Below are positions 56,715 to 64,000 of a stretch of 64,000 bases of DNA, in pieces. How positions within the stretch are numbered: the stretch's first letter is position 1; each line of letters begins with the position of its first letter. This DNA comes from Rhizobium sp. ACO-34A (GTDB taxonomy: Bacteria; Pseudomonadota; Alphaproteobacteria; Rhizobiales; Rhizobiaceae): positions 4,672,001 through 4,736,000 of the forward strand of contig CP021371.1 in the NCBI GenBank assembly GCA_002600635.1, read 5' to 3'. A program made the translations under genes and the position numbers. The notes under the pieces are model-generated. The model was not told the origin of the DNA, made no database searches, and saw only the letters and a list, made by a program, of their open reading frames with translations.

Positions 56715-58331
56715 TCAGTGCCGGAAATGACGGATGCCGGTGAAGACCATGGCAACGTTGTGCTCGTCCGCTGCGGCGATCACTTCCGCATCGCGCATCG
56801 AACCGCCCGGCTGGATGACCGCGGTAGCACCCGCGGCGATTGCCGCCAGGAGACCGTCGGCGAAGGGATAGAAGGCTTCCGAAGCGACGGCGGAACCCTT
56901 GGTCAGCGGCTCGGCGAGACCGAGCGCCTTGGCGGCATCCTCGGCCTTCAGCGCGGCGATGCGGGCCGAATCCACACGGCTCATCTGGCCGGCGCCGATG
57001 CCGGCCGTCTGGCCGTTCTTGGCATAGATCACCGCGTTCGACTTCACATGCTTGGCGATCTTGAAGGCAAAGCGCATGTCTTCGAGTTCGGTCGCCGTCG
57101 GCGCACGCTTCGTCACGACCTTGAGATCCAGATCCTCGACAAGCACGTTGTCGCGCGACTGGACGAGCAGGCCGCCCGAAACGGTCTTGGCAACGATGCC
57201 GGCTGCGCGCGGATCGGGCAGGGCGCCGGTGGTCAGAAGGCGCAGATTGGGCTTGGCCGCAATGATCGCCCTGGCTTCATCGGTCACCTCTGGAGCAATG
57301 ATGACCTCGGTGAAGAGCTTGACGATCTCGGTTGCCGTTTCCGCATCGAGCAACTGGTTGAGTGCGATGATGCCGCCGAAGGCCGAGACGGAATCGCAGG
57401 CAAGCGCACGCTTGTAGGCCTCGACGAGGCTCGGGCCGGTCGCAACGCCACAGGGATTGGCATGCTTGATGATCGCACAGGCCGGACCGTTTTCCGGGCG
57501 GAATTCGGCAACCAGCTCGAAGGCGGCGTCGGTATCGTTGATGTTGTTGTAGGAAAGCTGCTTTCCCTGCAGCAGTGTTGCCGTAGCGACACCCGGCCGC
57601 TGGTCGCCGGTGACGTAGAAACCGGCGCTCTGATGCGGGTTTTCGCCGTAACGCATCTTTTCCTTCAGCGCGCCGCCGATGGCGCGGTAATCCGGCATGT
57701 CGATGCCGAGCGCTTCCGCCATCCAGTTGGAGATGATCGCATCATAGGCAGCGGTGCGGGCGAATGCCTTGGCGGCAAACTTCTGGCGGATCGAATAGGA
57801 GATGTGGCCGTCATCGGCCTGAAGCGCATCGAGCAGCGCCGTGTAGTCGGACGGGTCCGTCAGGACCGTGACATAGGCGTGGTTCTTGGCCGAAGCGCGG
57901 ATCATCGCGGGACCGCCGATGTCGATATTCTCGACCGTGGTCGGATAATCGCCGCCGGCCGCGCGAACGGCTTCGAACGGGTAAAGGTTGATGACCGAGA
58001 GGTCGATGCCCTCGATGCCGTGCTCGCGCATCGCGGCCTGATGTTCCTCGTCGTCACGGATCGAAAGAAGACCGCCATGCACGCGTGGATGCAGGGTCTT
58101 TACCCGGCCGTCCATGATTTCGGGAAAGCCCGTGACCTCGGATACGTCGATGACCGGCAGGCCCGCCGCCGCAATCGCCTTGTGGGTGCCGCCGGTCGAC
58201 AGAAGCTTGACGCCGAGCGCGTTCAGCGCCTGCGCAAGCTCGACGATGCCGGTCTTGTCGGACACCGACAGGAGTGCGGTGCGGATCCGGATGCGGTCCG
58301 GCACGGGAATTTTCTTGGAAACGACGGCCAT
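56715..58331 (-). CDS. purH: Bifunctional AICAR transformylase/IMP cyclohydrolase PurH
   Basis: Last two steps of de novo purine synthesis in the cytosol. The 538-residue product has the N-terminal cyclohydrolase (MGS-like) domain with [15 protein letters not shown] near residue 19, [11 protein letters not shown] and [22 protein letters not shown] near residue 70, and the C-terminal transformylase with [16 protein letters not shown] near residue 255, [11 protein letters not shown] near residue 285 (catalytic Lys-His) and the end [11 protein letters not shown]. The ATG at 58331 opens the conserved protein. It lies 99 bases downstream of the heparinase-family gene in the same direction; rsmB-heparinase-purH is a common rhizobial order. 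Confidence 0.98.
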   Translation of the reverse strand: MAVVSKKIPVPDRIRIRTALLSVSDKTGIVELAQALNALGVKLLSTGGTHKAIAAAGLPVIDVSEVTGFPEIMDGRVKTLHPRVHGGLLSIRDDEEHQAAMREHGIEGIDLSVINLYPFEAVRAAGGDYPTTVENIDIGGPAMIRASAKNHAYVTVLTDPSDYTALLDALQADDGHISYSIRQKFAAKAFARTAAYDAIISNWMAEALGIDMPDYRAIGGALKEKMRYGENPHQSAGFYVTGDQRPGVATATLLQGKQLSYNNINDTDAAFELVAEFRPENGPACAIIKHANPCGVATGPSLVEAYKRALACDSVSAFGGIIALNQLLDAETATEIVKLFTEVIIAPEVTDEARAIIAAKPNLRLLTTGALPDPRAAGIVAKTVSGGLLVQSRDNVLVEDLDLKVVTKRAPTATELEDMRFAFKIAKHVKSNAVIYAKNGQTAGIGAGQMSRVDSARIAALKAEDAAKALGLAEPLTKGSAVASEAFYPFADGLLAAIAAGATAVIQPGGSMRDAEVIAAADEHNVAMVFTGIRHFRH

Positions 58332-58430
58332 GGTTTTCTCCGATCTGAATTGCGCCTTCGATGGAGATCGCAGACGCGATGCCGCCGCCTACCACAGCCC
58401 GTCCCAGGAGGAAACCTTTTCCCTTAGAAA

Positions 58431-60107
58431 CTATGCATGATGCGCAAGAAACCAGCGGATTTCCGGGCCGGCAAAGGTCAGTTCGAGCTGTTGTGAGGGA
58501 CGCACACCCGAGACATCGGCGAAGAACACGTCCTCTCCGATCACCAGATCGTTAGCAGGCGACGAAAACACCCAGCTTTCGCCATCCGGCGCAACGAGAC
58601 GTACCTTGCGCTGGTCGATCCGTTCGATCTTGATCGCCGGGTGGATATGGAAACGCGCCACCGCGGTTTCCGGAGGTGCATTCGGAGACGGTGTTCCGTC
58701 AGGCAGCATGAAGCGGTCACGTCCGGCGATCTTGTTGCCGGCTTCGTTGAGCCGGATCTCGCGCTCGTGCAACAGGCCGAAGCGGGCGAGGTAGCCGTCA
58801 TGGCTGACACAGAGCCGGTCGCTGCCATCGGGTCCCGTCTGCCGCTGCTCGGCGACGTCGGAAACGCCGCTGCTCATCAGCGGACCGAGGAAGGCGGAAG
58901 ACGAGATACGCGCCGACGAGCTGGTGCCGACGGCAACGGTCGAATGGGCCGCCGTGGTGCGGGCAAGCTGCCGAAGCTTGTCATTGGCAAAGCGCGGAGA
59001 ACCGCTGTTGACGATGAAACGGTTGCGGCCCGACGACAGTTCGAAGGAAAGGCAGCCGGCATGGGCCGTCTTCGAAAGCTCCGGGCAAAGCGGGTGGCCG
59101 GTATCCACGATGATCACAGCCGCGCCTGCCGCAAGCCGGTGAAAATGCGAATGGGGCAGGGCCTTGAACGGCTGTCCGGCACTTTCATCATAGCGCAGGA
59201 CGCACATCAACTCGTTGGCAAGCGTCGAGCTCGCTCCGTTGAACAGCGCAAGATCGCCGCCCTGATGGCGGAAGAAGCGGATCGCCGGATACATGCGGTC
59301 AATGGCGGGGATGAGCCGCGCGGGAACCTCATGGCCGAGATTGATATAGGTCTGGCGAAGCGGCAGAAGGTCGAACAGAAGCTCGACCGCCGCCTGAGGA
59401 TTGCGCGAGACATGCCCGCCATCGGGAAGGATCTGCTGGTCGATTTCGCGGTTGAGATCGCGCGCAGCGCGACGGATCGTCGAGGAACGGGACTCCATGG
59501 CGATGGAGGCCATGGCAAGCGCGATCCGGACACGCAGCCGCTTCAGGCCGATCGGCAGGAAATCCGCCTCGCGGCGCAGGAAACGCACCTGAAACACAAG
59601 GCTGGCAAGGAAACGTCGGTAAAAACCGCTATCGGTATCCTGCAGGACGATGGGCGAATGGGAAAGCCAGGCGATAATGCGCTGGGCAACCACATCGTGA
59701 TCCCAGGCGGCACCGCCGGTGCGCGCGCCATACAGACCGATCCAGGAATCGACGATGGCGCGGGCATTGGCGCAGGCGTTCGCACTCTTGTCCGAGCGGA
59801 TATGCCGAAGCCATGCGAAGCTGTGGAGCCGCGTGGAAAATGCCGGCGAGGGCGGTTCGAAATCGAATGGCGAACGATCCCCCGCATCGAGGACCCGGCC
59901 CGCGAGCGGGAAACGCCCCTGCAGGATTTCCTCGGCCACGAACGGATCGACCACCCGAAGATCGGTCGGCGCGGCGATCAGCCTGGCGTTATTGGCAGGT
60001 GTCCATTTGAGGCGCATCGACCGACCGATCGCCAGCCCGCGCGTCGCCCGTCGCCAGGCTTCGCCGAGATAGAGAGAGATCAGCCTCTGGCGTTCTGTAA
60101 TCTGCAT
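58431..60107 (-). CDS. Heparinase II/III family protein
   Basis: Predicted polysaccharide-lyase-like protein, 558 residues, of unknown substrate. The N-terminal helical toroid (about residues 50-340, with DQQILPDGGHVSRNPQAAVELLFDLLPLRQTY near 232) is followed by the beta-sandwich Hepar_II_III domain (about 350-555), with AHAGCLSFELSSGRNRFIVNSGSPRF and HSTVAVGTSSSARIS. There is no signal peptide from the ATG at 60107, which I prefer to the upstream in-frame start at 60257 because the first 50 codons have no conserved character. The block RPNP-Q-H (here GGHVSRNPQ) is a candidate catalytic region. Rhizobia keep this gene next to purH and rsmB, suggesting a cell-envelope role. Confidence 0.87.
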   Translation of the reverse strand: MQITERQRLISLYLGEAWRRATRGLAIGRSMRLKWTPANNARLIAAPTDLRVVDPFVAEEILQGRFPLAGRVLDAGDRSPFDFEPPSPAFSTRLHSFAWLRHIRSDKSANACANARAIVDSWIGLYGARTGGAAWDHDVVAQRIIAWLSHSPIVLQDTDSGFYRRFLASLVFQVRFLRREADFLPIGLKRLRVRIALAMASIAMESRSSTIRRAARDLNREIDQQILPDGGHVSRNPQAAVELLFDLLPLRQTYINLGHEVPARLIPAIDRMYPAIRFFRHQGGDLALFNGASSTLANELMCVLRYDESAGQPFKALPHSHFHRLAAGAAVIIVDTGHPLCPELSKTAHAGCLSFELSSGRNRFIVNSGSPRFANDKLRQLARTTAAHSTVAVGTSSSARISSSAFLGPLMSSGVSDVAEQRQTGPDGSDRLCVSHDGYLARFGLLHEREIRLNEAGNKIAGRDRFMLPDGTPSPNAPPETAVARFHIHPAIKIERIDQRKVRLVAPDGESWVFSSPANDLVIGEDVFFADVSGVRPSQQLELTFAGPEIRWFLAHHA

Positions 60108-60324
60108 TGTCTTTCCATGCCGCCCCGAAGAGATCGGGCGCGCAAGATCCCGCGAACGGAACCGACCGGATAGCCGGTCTCCCGCACGCAGGCAGCCATC
60201 GTTCCGCTCCGTCCGGTGATCCGGGTTTCCGGAAACGACTCGTCCACATAACGCCATCTGCCGCCGCCAACGGGCAGGCGATGCCGAGCCTCTTCAAATT
60301 CCAACAATTTTAGTGAAGTTTCCG

Positions 60325-61728
60325 TTAAATTTTAGCAAGAACGCAAGCATAGAAACCATCCATGCCACCGAGTTCCGCCAGAACGGCGGGAGTGGCGCGG
60401 AAATCCCCCTTCGGGGATATCGCGGCTTGCATGCCCGGCCAGTCCGAAGGACCGATCGGGACGCGGCTGAAGGCGGGATTGTCGGCGAGAACGCGCTCGA
60501 TCAGCTCTTCACCCTCAAGAGGATCGAGCGAGCAGTTGGAAAAGACCACCCGACCGCCCGACCCGACAAGGGTCAGCGCGTGCCGCAACAGTTTTTCCTG
60601 AACGCCTGCCAGCTTGACGATATCCTCCGGCCCCTTGGTCCAGAGCACATCCGGATGACGCCGTGTGGTTCCCGTCGAGGAACACGGCGCATCGAGGAGG
60701 ACGGCATCGAAAGGCTGTTCGGCCGAAAAATCGAGAAGGTTGGATCGGACGCAATCCACCGAGAAGCCAAGCCGCTCGAGATTGCCCTTCAGCCGCTTCA
60801 GCCGGGATTCCGACTGTTCGACCGCTGTCACGTCCGCTCCCGCTGCGACGAGTTGCGCGGTCTTGCCGCCCGGTGCCGCGCAGAGATCGACGGCCCGCTT
60901 GCCGCGGACATCCCCCATCAGGCGGGCGGGCACGGCCGCTGCCGCATCCTGCACCCACCATGCGCCTTCCTCGAAACCCTCAAGCGTCGTGATCGCCCCG
61001 CGGAACGGATCGAGGCGGACGCTGCCGGTCGGCAGCACCTGTCCTCCAAGCTTTGCCGCCCAGCCGGCTGCATCTTCCTTCACGGTGATATCGATTGCCG
61101 CCGGCTGCAATTGCGCCTTGGCGATGGCATCCGCTGCTTCGCGCCCATAGGTCTCGACCAGCCGGTCGAAGAACCAGCCGGGCATGCAGACGACATCGGC
61201 AACGCTTTCCAGAAGTTCGGCCTTTTCCCGGCCGAGGCGGCGCAGGATGGCATTGGCGAGCTTCGCAAAGCGGCGATTGCGCGGGTCGCGATTGGCCTGT
61301 TCGACGGCGAGATCGACGGCCGAATGGTCGGGAACGTCGAGATAGAGCATCTGCACGGCACCGACCACCAGAAGATGATGCAACGAACGCGCGCCTTCCG
61401 GCAGGGGCGAATCCAGCAGCTGGCCGAGGATCGCCTCGATCCGCGGCAGATAACGCAGGGCCGTCTGCAGGATTGCACGCACGAGGCCGCGGTCGGCATC
61501 ACCCAGCGCCAGAAACGCGGGATTGCCATGTTCGGCATCCAGCATGCCATCGAGCGAGGTCCTCCGGTCGACGACGGCAGAAAGGATCTTGGCCGCGGCG
61601 ATGCGGGCATCGAGCCCCGCCTTGGGCGGAGCCACCGGCACCCTGTCCTTACCATTGGCTCCGTCACGCGGTTTCGCCTTGTGGAAGAATTTGCCTGATT
61701 TGCCGCGTTTCTGTTCGTTCAAGACCAT
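60325..61728 (-). CDS. rsmB: RsmB-family rRNA cytosine-C5 methyltransferase
   Basis: SAM-dependent enzyme predicted to methylate C967 of 16S rRNA. The 467-residue product has a basic N terminus, a NusB-like RNA-binding domain (about residues 38-170), then the methyltransferase with [19 protein letters not shown] near residue 285 (SAM site), [18 protein letters not shown] near residue 347 (motif IV Cys) and [16 protein letters not shown] near residue 402 (catalytic Cys). It overlaps the 3' end of htpX by 10 bases. The gene name is by family; some rhizobial members have not been tested. Confidence 0.92.
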   Translation of the reverse strand: MVLNEQKRGKSGKFFHKAKPRDGANGKDRVPVAPPKAGLDARIAAAKILSAVVDRRTSLDGMLDAEHGNPAFLALGDADRGLVRAILQTALRYLPRIEAILGQLLDSPLPEGARSLHHLLVVGAVQMLYLDVPDHSAVDLAVEQANRDPRNRRFAKLANAILRRLGREKAELLESVADVVCMPGWFFDRLVETYGREAADAIAKAQLQPAAIDITVKEDAAGWAAKLGGQVLPTGSVRLDPFRGAITTLEGFEEGAWWVQDAAAAVPARLMGDVRGKRAVDLCAAPGGKTAQLVAAGADVTAVEQSESRLKRLKGNLERLGFSVDCVRSNLLDFSAEQPFDAVLLDAPCSSTGTTRRHPDVLWTKGPEDIVKLAGVQEKLLRHALTLVGSGGRVVFSNCSLDPLEGEELIERVLADNPAFSRVPIGPSDWPGMQAAISPKGDFRATPAVLAELGGMDGFYACVLAKI

Positions 61729-62705
61729 GGTCCCTTAGGGCGTTCTGGGGGGCGTTCGGAGGAGCGTTCTGAGCCGCCGCGCCCCCAGCCTGTATTCGGA
61801 ACGGAGCGCGATTTGCGGGTCGCATTATCAGCGGGCGCCTGCCGCGTCGACCCCCCGGAGCCGCTCTCCTCCATCTGCAGGAGCGCCGCGATCCTGTTTT
61901 CGGTGTCCGGATGGGTGGAGAACAGGTTGTCCATGCGCTGGCCGGAAAGCGGATTGATGATAAACATATGCGCCGTTGCGGGATTGCGCTCGGCATCGGC
62001 ATTCTCGATGTGGGCGGCATCGCCGGCGATCTTCCGCAGGGCGGAAGCAAGCGCACGGGGGCTGCCGCAGATCTGCGCGCCACGCCGGTCCGCCGCATAT
62101 TCGCGCGTACGGCTGATCGCCATCTGCACCAGCATGGCGGCAAGCGGCGCGACGATCATGGCTACGATGACACCGATGAATCCGAAGGGATTGTTGCGAT
62201 CCTCACGGTTGCCGCCGAACAGGAATGCAAAGTTGGAGAGCATCGAGATCGCACCGGCAAGCGTCGCGGTGATCGTCATGGTCAACGTATCGCGGTTTTC
62301 GACATGCGCCAGTTCATGCGCCATCACGCCGGCGACTTCCTGGGGGGTAAGCCGGCGAAGAAGTCCGGTCGAGGCGGCAACGGCCGCGTTCTCGGGATTG
62401 CGCCCGGTCGCAAAGGCGTTCGGCTGCTCGCTGTCGAAGATATAGACCTTCGGCATCGGCAGATTGGCGTTGTGCGCCAGTTGCCGGATCGTCGCATAGA
62501 ATTCCGGTGCGTTGCGCTCATCCACTTCCTGGGCGTGGTAGTTGGAGAGCACCATACGGTCGGAGTTCCAGTAGGAAAAGAAGTTCATGGCCGCAGCGAC
62601 GACGAGCGCGATCAGCATGCCGCTCTGGCCGCCGATCAGATAGCCAACGCCCATGAACAAGGCCGTCATGAAGGCCAGGAGCATGGCGGTTCGCATGAAA
62701 TTCAT
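61719..62705 (-). CDS. htpX: Zinc metalloprotease HtpX
   Basis: Inner-membrane M48 protease that degrades misfolded membrane proteins. The 328-residue product has two N-terminal helices (residues about 5-45), the zinc motif HELAH in [16 protein letters not shown] near residue 128, two further helices and the third ligand region [12 protein letters not shown] near residue 210. The ATG at 62705 begins [12 protein letters not shown]. The C terminus has a charged tail with a triplicated [12 protein letters not shown] unit encoded by three 12-bp direct repeats (61737-61772). It overlaps rsmB by 10 bases. Confidence 0.96.
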   Translation of the reverse strand: MNFMRTAMLLAFMTALFMGVGYLIGGQSGMLIALVVAAAMNFFSYWNSDRMVLSNYHAQEVDERNAPEFYATIRQLAHNANLPMPKVYIFDSEQPNAFATGRNPENAAVAASTGLLRRLTPQEVAGVMAHELAHVENRDTLTMTITATLAGAISMLSNFAFLFGGNREDRNNPFGFIGVIVAMIVAPLAAMLVQMAISRTREYAADRRGAQICGSPRALASALRKIAGDAAHIENADAERNPATAHMFIINPLSGQRMDNLFSTHPDTENRIAALLQMEESGSGGSTRQAPADNATRKSRSVPNTGWGRGGSERSSERPPERPKGPWS

Positions 62706-62819
62706 CGTTTCCCTCCGTCGTTGGGCGCAAATCGGGCTTCAAGCCTTGGTTGGTGCGCAAGACTGCATTAGATGTAAAGGGACTTGGTCAAGTTTCAATG
62801 ATCGCTGGACGAATCGGAC

Positions 62820-63041
62820 ATGAGCAGCAACGCCGACAACGATAACAATCCCGTCAACGCCGGAAGCGAAGCACCCGTGAAGGTTCTGAGCGAAGCGGCA
62901 AAGCGCGCCCTTGCCGAAGCCGAGGAACGCCGGCGCAACGAGCAACAGGCAGCGCCGCCAACCGAAATCGGCGGCCGCGGCGGTGCAGACCCCGCCCGTT
63001 TCGGCGACTGGGAAATCAATGGCCGCGCGATAGATTTCTGA
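62820..63041 (+). CDS. DUF1674 / SdhAF4-family protein
   Basis: Small protein of 73 residues related to the succinate dehydrogenase assembly factor SdhAF4, which helps mature flavinylated SdhA. The hallmark is the C terminus, GGRGGADPARFGDWEINGRAIDF, after a helical charged region (EAAKRALAEAEERRRNEQQ). There is no signal peptide. It is divergent from htpX and stands alone here; no sdh genes are in the window. The SdhA role is established for eukaryotic relatives and inferred for bacteria. Confidence 0.88.
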   Translation: MSSNADNDNNPVNAGSEAPVKVLSEAAKRALAEAEERRRNEQQAAPPTEIGGRGGADPARFGDWEINGRAIDF

Positions 63042-63103
63042 TCGCATCGAGCGCAGAATAAATACCTATTGTTAGCCGCTTCGCATTGGAATATATTCCT
63101 TTC

Positions 63104-63562
63104 ATGCGAAGCCGTCGATTCTGTGTTTCATTCCTTCTCCTTGCCAGCCTGATCGCCGCCGGTCCGGTGGAAGAGGTTGTGGCCGGCCAGCGCATCAGCG
63201 GTCCGGTCAAGGCCTCGGCAATCCGGGTAATCGACGGGGATACAGTTCTCGTAGATGCGACGCCCTGGCCGAACCAGCATGTGACGACCTATGTGCGGCT
63301 GCGCGGCATCGATGCGCCGGAACTGAAGTCTCGCTGCCCTGAGATACGCGACGCGGCGGAACGGGCGCATTCGGCTCTGGAGGAACTCGTCGCCTCCTCC
63401 GCCACGCTTTCACTCTCCAATATTTCCGGCGACAAATATTTCGGCCGGGTCGTTGCGAGCCTCGAGCTGGAGGATGGCCGCGACGCATCCTCCATCCTGC
63501 TGGACGAGGGTCTTGTGGATCCCTATCAGGGTGGGCGGAAGAAAGCCGTCTCCTGCCCTTGA
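63104..63562 (+). CDS. Secreted thermonuclease-family protein
   Basis: Predicted exported nuclease of the staphylococcal-nuclease (SNase/TNase) family, 152 residues. A signal peptide (MRSRRFCVSFLLLASLIAA) is followed by the SNase core: AIRVIDGDTVLVD near residue 42, YVRLRGIDAPELKSRCPEIRDAAERAHSALEELV near residue 63, with the Arg and Glu of the active site in RLRGIDAPE, and DKYFGRVVASLELEDG near residue 105 with the third catalytic Arg. A TTG at 63086 would add six residues; the ATG gives a better signal peptide. An Excalibur-domain gene follows 87 bases downstream in the same direction. Confidence 0.88.
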   Translation: MRSRRFCVSFLLLASLIAAGPVEEVVAGQRISGPVKASAIRVIDGDTVLVDATPWPNQHVTTYVRLRGIDAPELKSRCPEIRDAAERAHSALEELVASSATLSLSNISGDKYFGRVVASLELEDGRDASSILLDEGLVDPYQGGRKKAVSCP

Positions 63563-63649
63563 GAAACATGAGCCTGCACGCCTGAGCTGTCAGCGATTGC
63601 TGGACAGGCTCCGCCCGATCCTCTTCTATCCCTCCGCAAGGGACCGAAG

Positions 63650-63931
63650 ATGAAGATGTCGCCCAAGCACCTGTTTCCGATCGAATTACCACTGATGACT
63701 TTTTTGCTGGCAGCCCAGGCTGCCGATGCAGCTTCGGCAAGGAACTCCGAGGGCACGATCATGCTCGCGGCCGCCCAGACCTGCAAGCAGGTGGCAAGCT
63801 GTGAGGAAGCCGTGGAACTCTGGTGCAACGGATATCGCCGCGCCGATGCCGACAAGGATGGCATCCCTTGTGAAAACATCTGCCATTCGCTGGAGCAGGT
63901 CGAGAAGATCCGCAACGCCATCGGCTGTTGA
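63650..63931 (+). CDS. Excalibur-domain protein, exported
   Basis: Small exported protein of 93 residues. A hydrophobic N terminus (IELPLMTFLLAAQAADA) is followed by the Excalibur calcium-binding motif at the C-terminal half: CKQVASCEEAVELWCNGYRRADADKDGIPCENIC, with the DxDxDG-like loop ADKDGIPCE and four conserved cysteines. Excalibur domains are often fused to SNase-type nucleases; here it is a separate gene right after one. The start ATG at 63650 overlaps no upstream gene. Its role is unknown; calcium binding is inferred from the motif. Confidence 0.85.
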   Translation: MKMSPKHLFPIELPLMTFLLAAQAADAASARNSEGTIMLAAAQTCKQVASCEEAVELWCNGYRRADADKDGIPCENICHSLEQVEKIRNAIGC

Positions 63932-63941
63932 GCCATATGAA

Positions 63942-63965
63942 AAAGGCCCCTCGAAAGGGGCCTTT
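63942..63965. terminator. Terminator after the Excalibur gene
   Basis: AAAGGCCCC (63942-63950) and GGGGCCTTT (63957-63965) form a perfect 9-bp stem with a 6-base loop, followed by GTCTTT on the plus strand and preceded by AAAA, so it may work both ways. A TCA at 63989 is compatible with the end of a convergent gene beyond the window. Confidence 0.85.
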
Positions 63966-64000
63966 GTCTTTCAAACTGCCGTGAAATCTCAGGCGCTGCG

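Noticed and set aside
63989..64000. 3' end of a convergent gene at the window edge
   Set aside because: A TCA at 63989 fits a minus-strand stop, but only three codons are visible, so no feature can be called.

Overview
The window is a gene-dense, high-GC stretch of an alphaproteobacterial chromosome, almost certainly from the family Rhizobiaceae (Agrobacterium/Rhizobium/Shinella type). The evidence is the chvE-gguA-gguB-gguC block with a divergent GbpR-type LysR gene, a very large NAD-glutamate dehydrogenase, the DUF2585, DUF2794, DUF1674 and DUF1223 proteins, acnA next to ccmABCDG, and several families of palindromic intergenic repeats of the rhizobial kind. I found no tRNA, rRNA, CRISPR array, insertion sequence, prophage or integrase. 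Almost all of it is housekeeping and metabolic DNA.

Layout. 1-9.3 kb: thiC with a structured leader, a repeat-rich gap, then a co-directional run dapF, mtaB, ftsY, yciB, a DUF2585 gene and a diguanylate cyclase. 9.3-12.3 kb: the cytochrome c maturation operon ccmABCDG on the minus strand. 12.6-18.8 kb: acnA, a DUF1223 secreted protein and a UvrD-type helicase on the plus strand. 18.9-28.9 kb: a hydroxamate-siderophore uptake locus with two TonB-dependent receptors, an AraC-type regulator, fhuCDB and a FhuF-type reductase. 29.0-41.0 kb: one long minus-strand sugar operon (chvE, gguA, gguB, gguC, arabinonate dehydratase, sugar dehydrogenase, ketoglutarate-semialdehyde dehydrogenase, dgoK, dgoA) closed by a strong terminator, with gbpR divergent from chvE. 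41-50 kb: DUF2794, a GNAT acetyltransferase, an MHS-type MFS transporter, asd, a lytic transglycosylase, a second diguanylate cyclase, carbonic anhydrase and pyridoxal kinase. 50.4-64 kb: NAD-glutamate dehydrogenase, a UMF1-type MFS protein, purH, a heparinase II/III-family protein, rsmB, htpX, a DUF1674/SdhAF4 protein, a secreted nuclease and an Excalibur-domain protein.

How the genes work together. The sugar operon couples an ABC importer for galactose/arabinose-type sugars to non-phosphorylating oxidation: the arabinose branch should end at 2-oxoglutarate and the galactose branch at pyruvate plus glyceraldehyde-3-phosphate. The iron locus carries two perfect TGA-N9-TCA boxes (RirA-type), and the acnA/ccmA divergent region holds an imperfect Irr-type (ICE) box, so two parts of the window look tied to iron status.

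The most interesting signals are not new gene clusters but embedded sequence elements: a 198-bp palindromic repeat inserted in frame in ftsY; a candidate Thr/Lys-rich leader peptide before asd whose following RNA can mask the asd ribosome-binding site; a 43-bp hairpin element in two copies with compensatory base changes; a palindromic repeat that sits after thiC and, in a shorter form, inside the ccm operon; and a missing-step puzzle in the sugar operon for which GguC is the obvious candidate.
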